From NCBI GenBank assembly GCA_004020875.1, contig SAPZ01000014.1, positions 1-64,000 of the forward strand: 64,000 bases of DNA, read 5' to 3'. Under the pieces are notes generated by a model. It saw nothing but the letters and a program-made list of their open reading frames with translations. It made no database searches and had not been told where the DNA came from. This document shows positions 61,482-64,000 of this stretch, piece after piece. The first letter of the stretch is position 1, and each line of letters begins with the position of its first letter. The translations under genes were made by a program, and so were the position numbers. This DNA comes from Mesorhizobium sp. (GTDB lineage: Bacteria > Pseudomonadota > Alphaproteobacteria > Rhizobiales > Rhizobiaceae).

Positions 61482-61984
61482 GCATGATGTCGATACGCGC
61501 GGCGACGCCGCGGGATCGCGAGGCGATCCGCCTCGTCGAAGAGCATGCCTTTGGCCAGCAGGCGGAAGCCGGGCTGGTCGACGCCCTGGTCACCGGCGGC
61601 GACGCCGTCGTCGAGCTGGTTGCAGAGGAAGACGGCCAGGTCGTCGGCCACATCCTGTTTTCCAGGCTTTACGTCCAGAATGGCGGCAAGCGTTTCGCGG
61701 CTGTCGCGCTGGCGCCGCTGGCGGTCGAGCCCTCCTTCCACGGCACAGGCATCGGCGGCGCCTTGATCCTTGAGGCGCATGTCCGCCTCAAGGAAGCCGG
61801 CGAGACGTTGGCCGTGGTGCTCGGCGATCCGACCTATTACGGCCGCTTCGGCTACAGCCATGCCCGCGCTGCAAGGTTCGACAGCGAGTATCAGGGCGAG
61901 GCGCTGCAGGCGCTGGCCTGGGGCGACGCGCCCGAGACCGGCAGGCTGGTATACGCTTCGGCTTTCACCGCTTTGGCCGCTTAG
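61478..61984 (+). CDS. GNAT family N-acetyltransferase
   Basis: 168 residues. RAATPRDREAIRLVEEHAF (helix 1), VVGHILFSRLYVQ, VALAPLAVEPSFHGTGIGGALI (the acetyl-CoA loop, Q/R-x-x-G-x-G/A with H-G-T-G-I-G-G) and VLGDPTYYGRFGYSHARAA fit a YhbS-like GNAT. Substrate unknown. It is translationally coupled to fmt and precedes truA. Confidence 0.87.
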   Translation: MSMMSIRAATPRDREAIRLVEEHAFGQQAEAGLVDALVTGGDAVVELVAEEDGQVVGHILFSRLYVQNGGKRFAAVALAPLAVEPSFHGTGIGGALILEAHVRLKEAGETLAVVLGDPTYYGRFGYSHARAARFDSEYQGEALQALAWGDAPETGRLVYASAFTALAA

Positions 61985-62032
61985 AGCATGATCCCGAAAA
62001 GTGGGAACCGGTTTTCGGGTAAGATCATGCTC
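61984..62032. repeat. dispersed palindromic element (GAGCATGATC type)
   Basis: GAGCATGATC (61984-61993) and GATCATGCTC (62023-62032) are perfect inverse copies; inside, CCCGAAAAGTGGGAACCGG and TTTTCGGG pair further. This is the clearest copy in the window of an intergenic palindrome known from many rhizobial genomes. It lies between the GNAT gene and truA and may act as a terminator or processing site. Confidence 0.78.
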
Positions 62033-62079
62033 CACGGAGAAAACAAGGTCTCGTCTCAGACATCGGTAATTGTCTGAAC

Positions 62080-62841
62080 ATGCCGCGTTTTCGGCTCGAT
62101 ATCGAATATGACGGCAGCCAGTTCGCCGGCTGGCAGCATCAAGCCGACCAGCCCACGGTGCAGCAGGCGATCGAGCAGGCGATCGAGAAGTTCTGCGGTG
62201 AAGGCCTAAGAATACGGGCCGCCGGCCGCACCGATGCCGGCGTGCACGCCACTGCCCAGGTGGCGCATGTCGATCTCGCCAAGGCGTGGTCGGGCGACAA
62301 GGTGCGCGACGCGGTGAATGCCCATCTGCAGGCGGCCGGCGCGCGCGTCGCCATCCTGAAAGCGGCGATCGTCCCCGACGATTTCGACGCGCGCTTTTCC
62401 GCCACCGGCCGCCACTATCTCTATCGCATCCTCAACCGCCGCGCGCCGGCGGCGCTGGAAAAGGGCAAGGTCTGGTGGGTGCCGAAGCGGCTCGACGCCG
62501 ATGCCATGCACGAGGCGGCGAAAGTGCTGCTCGGCAAGCATGACTTCACCACCTTCCGCTCCACCCAGTGCCAGGCCGAAAGCCCGGTCCGCACGCTTGA
62601 CCGCCTCGACGTCGGCCGCAATGGCGATTTCATCGAGGTGCGCAGCTCGGCACGCTCCTTCCTGCACAACCAGGTTCGCTCGATGGTGGGCTCCTTGCGG
62701 CGCGTCGGTGACGGTTCCTGGGGCGCGGACGATCTCAAGGCGGCGCTCGAAGCGCGCGATCGCGCCGCTTGCGGCCAGGTGGCTCCGTCGGACGGGCTTT
62801 TTCTTGTCGGCGTCGATTATCCGGAAGAGAGCCGCACATGA
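62080..62841 (+). CDS. truA: tRNA pseudouridine synthase A
   Basis: 253 residues. RFRLDIEYDGSQFAGWQHQ, IRAAGRTDAGVHATAQVAH (catalytic Asp in G-R-T-D-x-G-V-H), HYLYRILNRRAPAAL, FTTFRSTQCQAESPVRTL and FLHNQVRSMVGSLRRVG are the TruA motifs in order. It modifies positions 38-40 of tRNA anticodon arms. Confidence 0.97.
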   Translation: MPRFRLDIEYDGSQFAGWQHQADQPTVQQAIEQAIEKFCGEGLRIRAAGRTDAGVHATAQVAHVDLAKAWSGDKVRDAVNAHLQAAGARVAILKAAIVPDDFDARFSATGRHYLYRILNRRAPAALEKGKVWWVPKRLDADAMHEAAKVLLGKHDFTTFRSTQCQAESPVRTLDRLDVGRNGDFIEVRSSARSFLHNQVRSMVGSLRRVGDGSWGADDLKAALEARDRAACGQVAPSDGLFLVGVDYPEESRT

Positions 62842-62947
62842 TCCCGAGCCGTCGGTCCGGAACAGCTTGGCCCTGAGCAGGGCACTCGACGGAAGGCACC
62901 AGTCGGCCGAACCAAGCGGGACGCTGGCCATCAGAGGCCCAAGAATG

Positions 62948-64000
62948 TCATCCCGTCTTCCCGCGCAGGCGGTCGAGCCGCCGCAACAACTCCGTCGGCA
63001 CCTGCTCGGCGGTGCGCGACGCGCCAGCGAAGATCGTGCCGCTGTTGCCGTCCAGCGTGATCACCGCCCCGGGGTCTAGCCATTCCTCGCCGAAACCGAT
63101 CCGCCCGCCGGGTTCGTCGATGCGCATAGCCTCGCAGCCGACAAGACAGACCTTGCCGAGCTGCCGCGCTACCACGGCCGCGTGGGATGTGCGCGCGCCG
63201 TGCCGGGTGAGCAGACCCCGCACGCGGTCGATCAGCGCGACGTCATGCGTCTCGGCGTTCTCTCGTGCCAGGATCGCCGGTTTTCGCGCCGCCTCGGCCG
63301 CCGCCACCTGCTCCTCGTTGAGCGCGACCACGCCGCTGGCGACGCCGCTGGAGGCCGTGGCGGCGTGGCCGAGCGTCGCTGCCGCCGCGCCGTCCTCGGC
63401 CACGATGACGCGCGTGGTCAACGCGGCCGCGTCAAGGCCGGCGGTGCGGTTGCGCGCGGTGTCGCGGTCGATCAGCCCCTCGTCCGCCATGTCGAGAGCG
63501 ATGCGGGCGGCCGCCTGGGGCGTACGCTTGCCTTCGCGGGTCTGCAGCAGGAAGAGCTTCCCGTCCTCGACTGTGAACTCGAAATCCTGCATGTCGCCAA
63601 AATGCCGCTCAAGTGCTTTCGTCGCCTCGACCAGCTCCTCCCAGACGCGCGGAGCGATCGCGGCCAGCCGGTCATGGCCCTGTGCGCTCCGCCGGCCGCT
63701 GACCACGTCCTCGCCCTGCGCGTTGAACAGGAAATCGACCCAAGGGGCGGGATCACCGTCGCTGGGGTTGCGGGTGAAGCCGACGCCGGCTCCGGACAGC
63801 CCGCCCGCATTGCCGAACACCATCCGCTGGACCGTCACCGCCGTGCCCATGCCATGGCTCAATCCGCGCATCTCGCGATAGGCGACCGCCTTGGCGCTCG
63901 ACCAGGAGCGGAACACCGCAGCGATCGCCGCCTGCAACTGCGCGACAGGGTCCTGTGGAAAGGCTTCCTTCGTCAGCCGCCGGTAGGTTTCCAGATGCCG
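62948..64000 (-). CDS. ppdK: PPDK-like protein, 3' part (runs off the window)
   Basis: The frame is open to the right edge, where RRLTKEAFPQDPVAQLQAAI precedes the first Met at 63937; the 5' end is missing. The visible 350 residues include the ATP-grasp end of pyruvate phosphate dikinase (GFTRNPSDGDP, MQDFEFTVEDGKLFLLQTREG) and the swivelling phosphohistidine domain (RHGARTSHAAVVARQLGKVCLVGC, with the His that carries phosphate). The gene stops soon after (LRRLDRLRGKTG), so the C-terminal PEP/pyruvate barrel of full PPDK, about 340 residues, is absent. It therefore cannot be an ordinary PPDK. Confidence 0.86.
   Translation of the reverse strand, partial: RHLETYRRLTKEAFPQDPVAQLQAAIAAVFRSWSSAKAVAYREMRGLSHGMGTAVTVQRMVFGNAGGLSGAGVGFTRNPSDGDPAPWVDFLFNAQGEDVVSGRRSAQGHDRLAAIAPRVWEELVEATKALERHFGDMQDFEFTVEDGKLFLLQTREGKRTPQAAARIALDMADEGLIDRDTARNRTAGLDAAALTTRVIVAEDGAAAATLGHAATASSGVASGVVALNEEQVAAAEAARKPAILARENAETHDVALIDRVRGLLTRHGARTSHAAVVARQLGKVCLVGCEAMRIDEPGGRIGFGEEWLDPGAVITLDGNSGTIFAGASRTAEQVPTELLRRLDRLRGKTG

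Overview
The window looks like a Mesorhizobium or close Rhizobiales (Alphaproteobacteria) chromosome. Evidence: high GC, a dnaK-dnaJ-pmtA-(FMN reductase)-pyrF gene order, a rhizobial De Ley-Doudoroff galactose cluster, a def-fmt-GNAT-truA block, and dispersed palindromic elements of the kind seen in rhizobia. The assignment rests on gene content and order only.

Layout. (1) 1-1400: end of a membrane protein, a TetR regulator, a truncated outer-membrane-protein gene. (2) 1411-26537: comM (Mg-chelatase-like AAA protein), split by a 23,597-bp integrative element at 2302-25898. The two comM parts share the 8-bp core ACCATCAG at both junctions; deleting the insert rejoins them in frame to a 509-residue protein. 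(3) 26.7-28.4 kb: a small DUF5602/NTF2-like/TetR operon. (4) 28.5-33 kb: gshB, gtrA, a GT2 glycosyltransferase and a large GT-C-like membrane protein. (5) 33.1-39 kb: a GGDEF-EAL protein and a four-gene, translationally coupled galactose pathway, then an ATP-grasp enzyme. (6) 39-45 kb: DUF1330, pyrF, FMN reductase, pmtA, dnaJ, dnaK. (7) 45.2-51.1 kb: sugar ABC transporter, LacI regulator, inositol-monophosphatase-like enzyme. (8) 51-64 kb: two luciferase-like oxidoreductases, a frameshifted arylamine N-acetyltransferase, AI-2E-type permease, SMR exporter, CDF transporter, rmuC, def-fmt-GNAT-truA, and a partial PPDK-like gene.

The element is the unusual part. It has a large serine recombinase 55 bp from its left end, a second serine recombinase with a repeat-type C-terminus near its right end, a small resolvase beside a res-like repeat cluster, a 785-residue tyrosine recombinase and a primase-helicase. 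Its cargo is defence-like: an E2-only type II CBASS operon (DUF2188, CapV phospholipase, CD-NTase, E2) with divergent CapH/CapP-type regulators; a CHAT/caspase-like protease beside an Abi-like partner (candidate undescribed two-gene system); higBA; a trypsin-like protease; and a HipA kinase with no HipB. Two additional internal copies of the right attachment site (18893 and 22582), plus a half copy at 17968, lie at cargo boundaries. This suggests the element grew by serial accretion of modules at one serine-integrase site.

No rRNA, tRNA or CRISPR array was recognised. All functional calls are from reading motifs and context; no database search was run.
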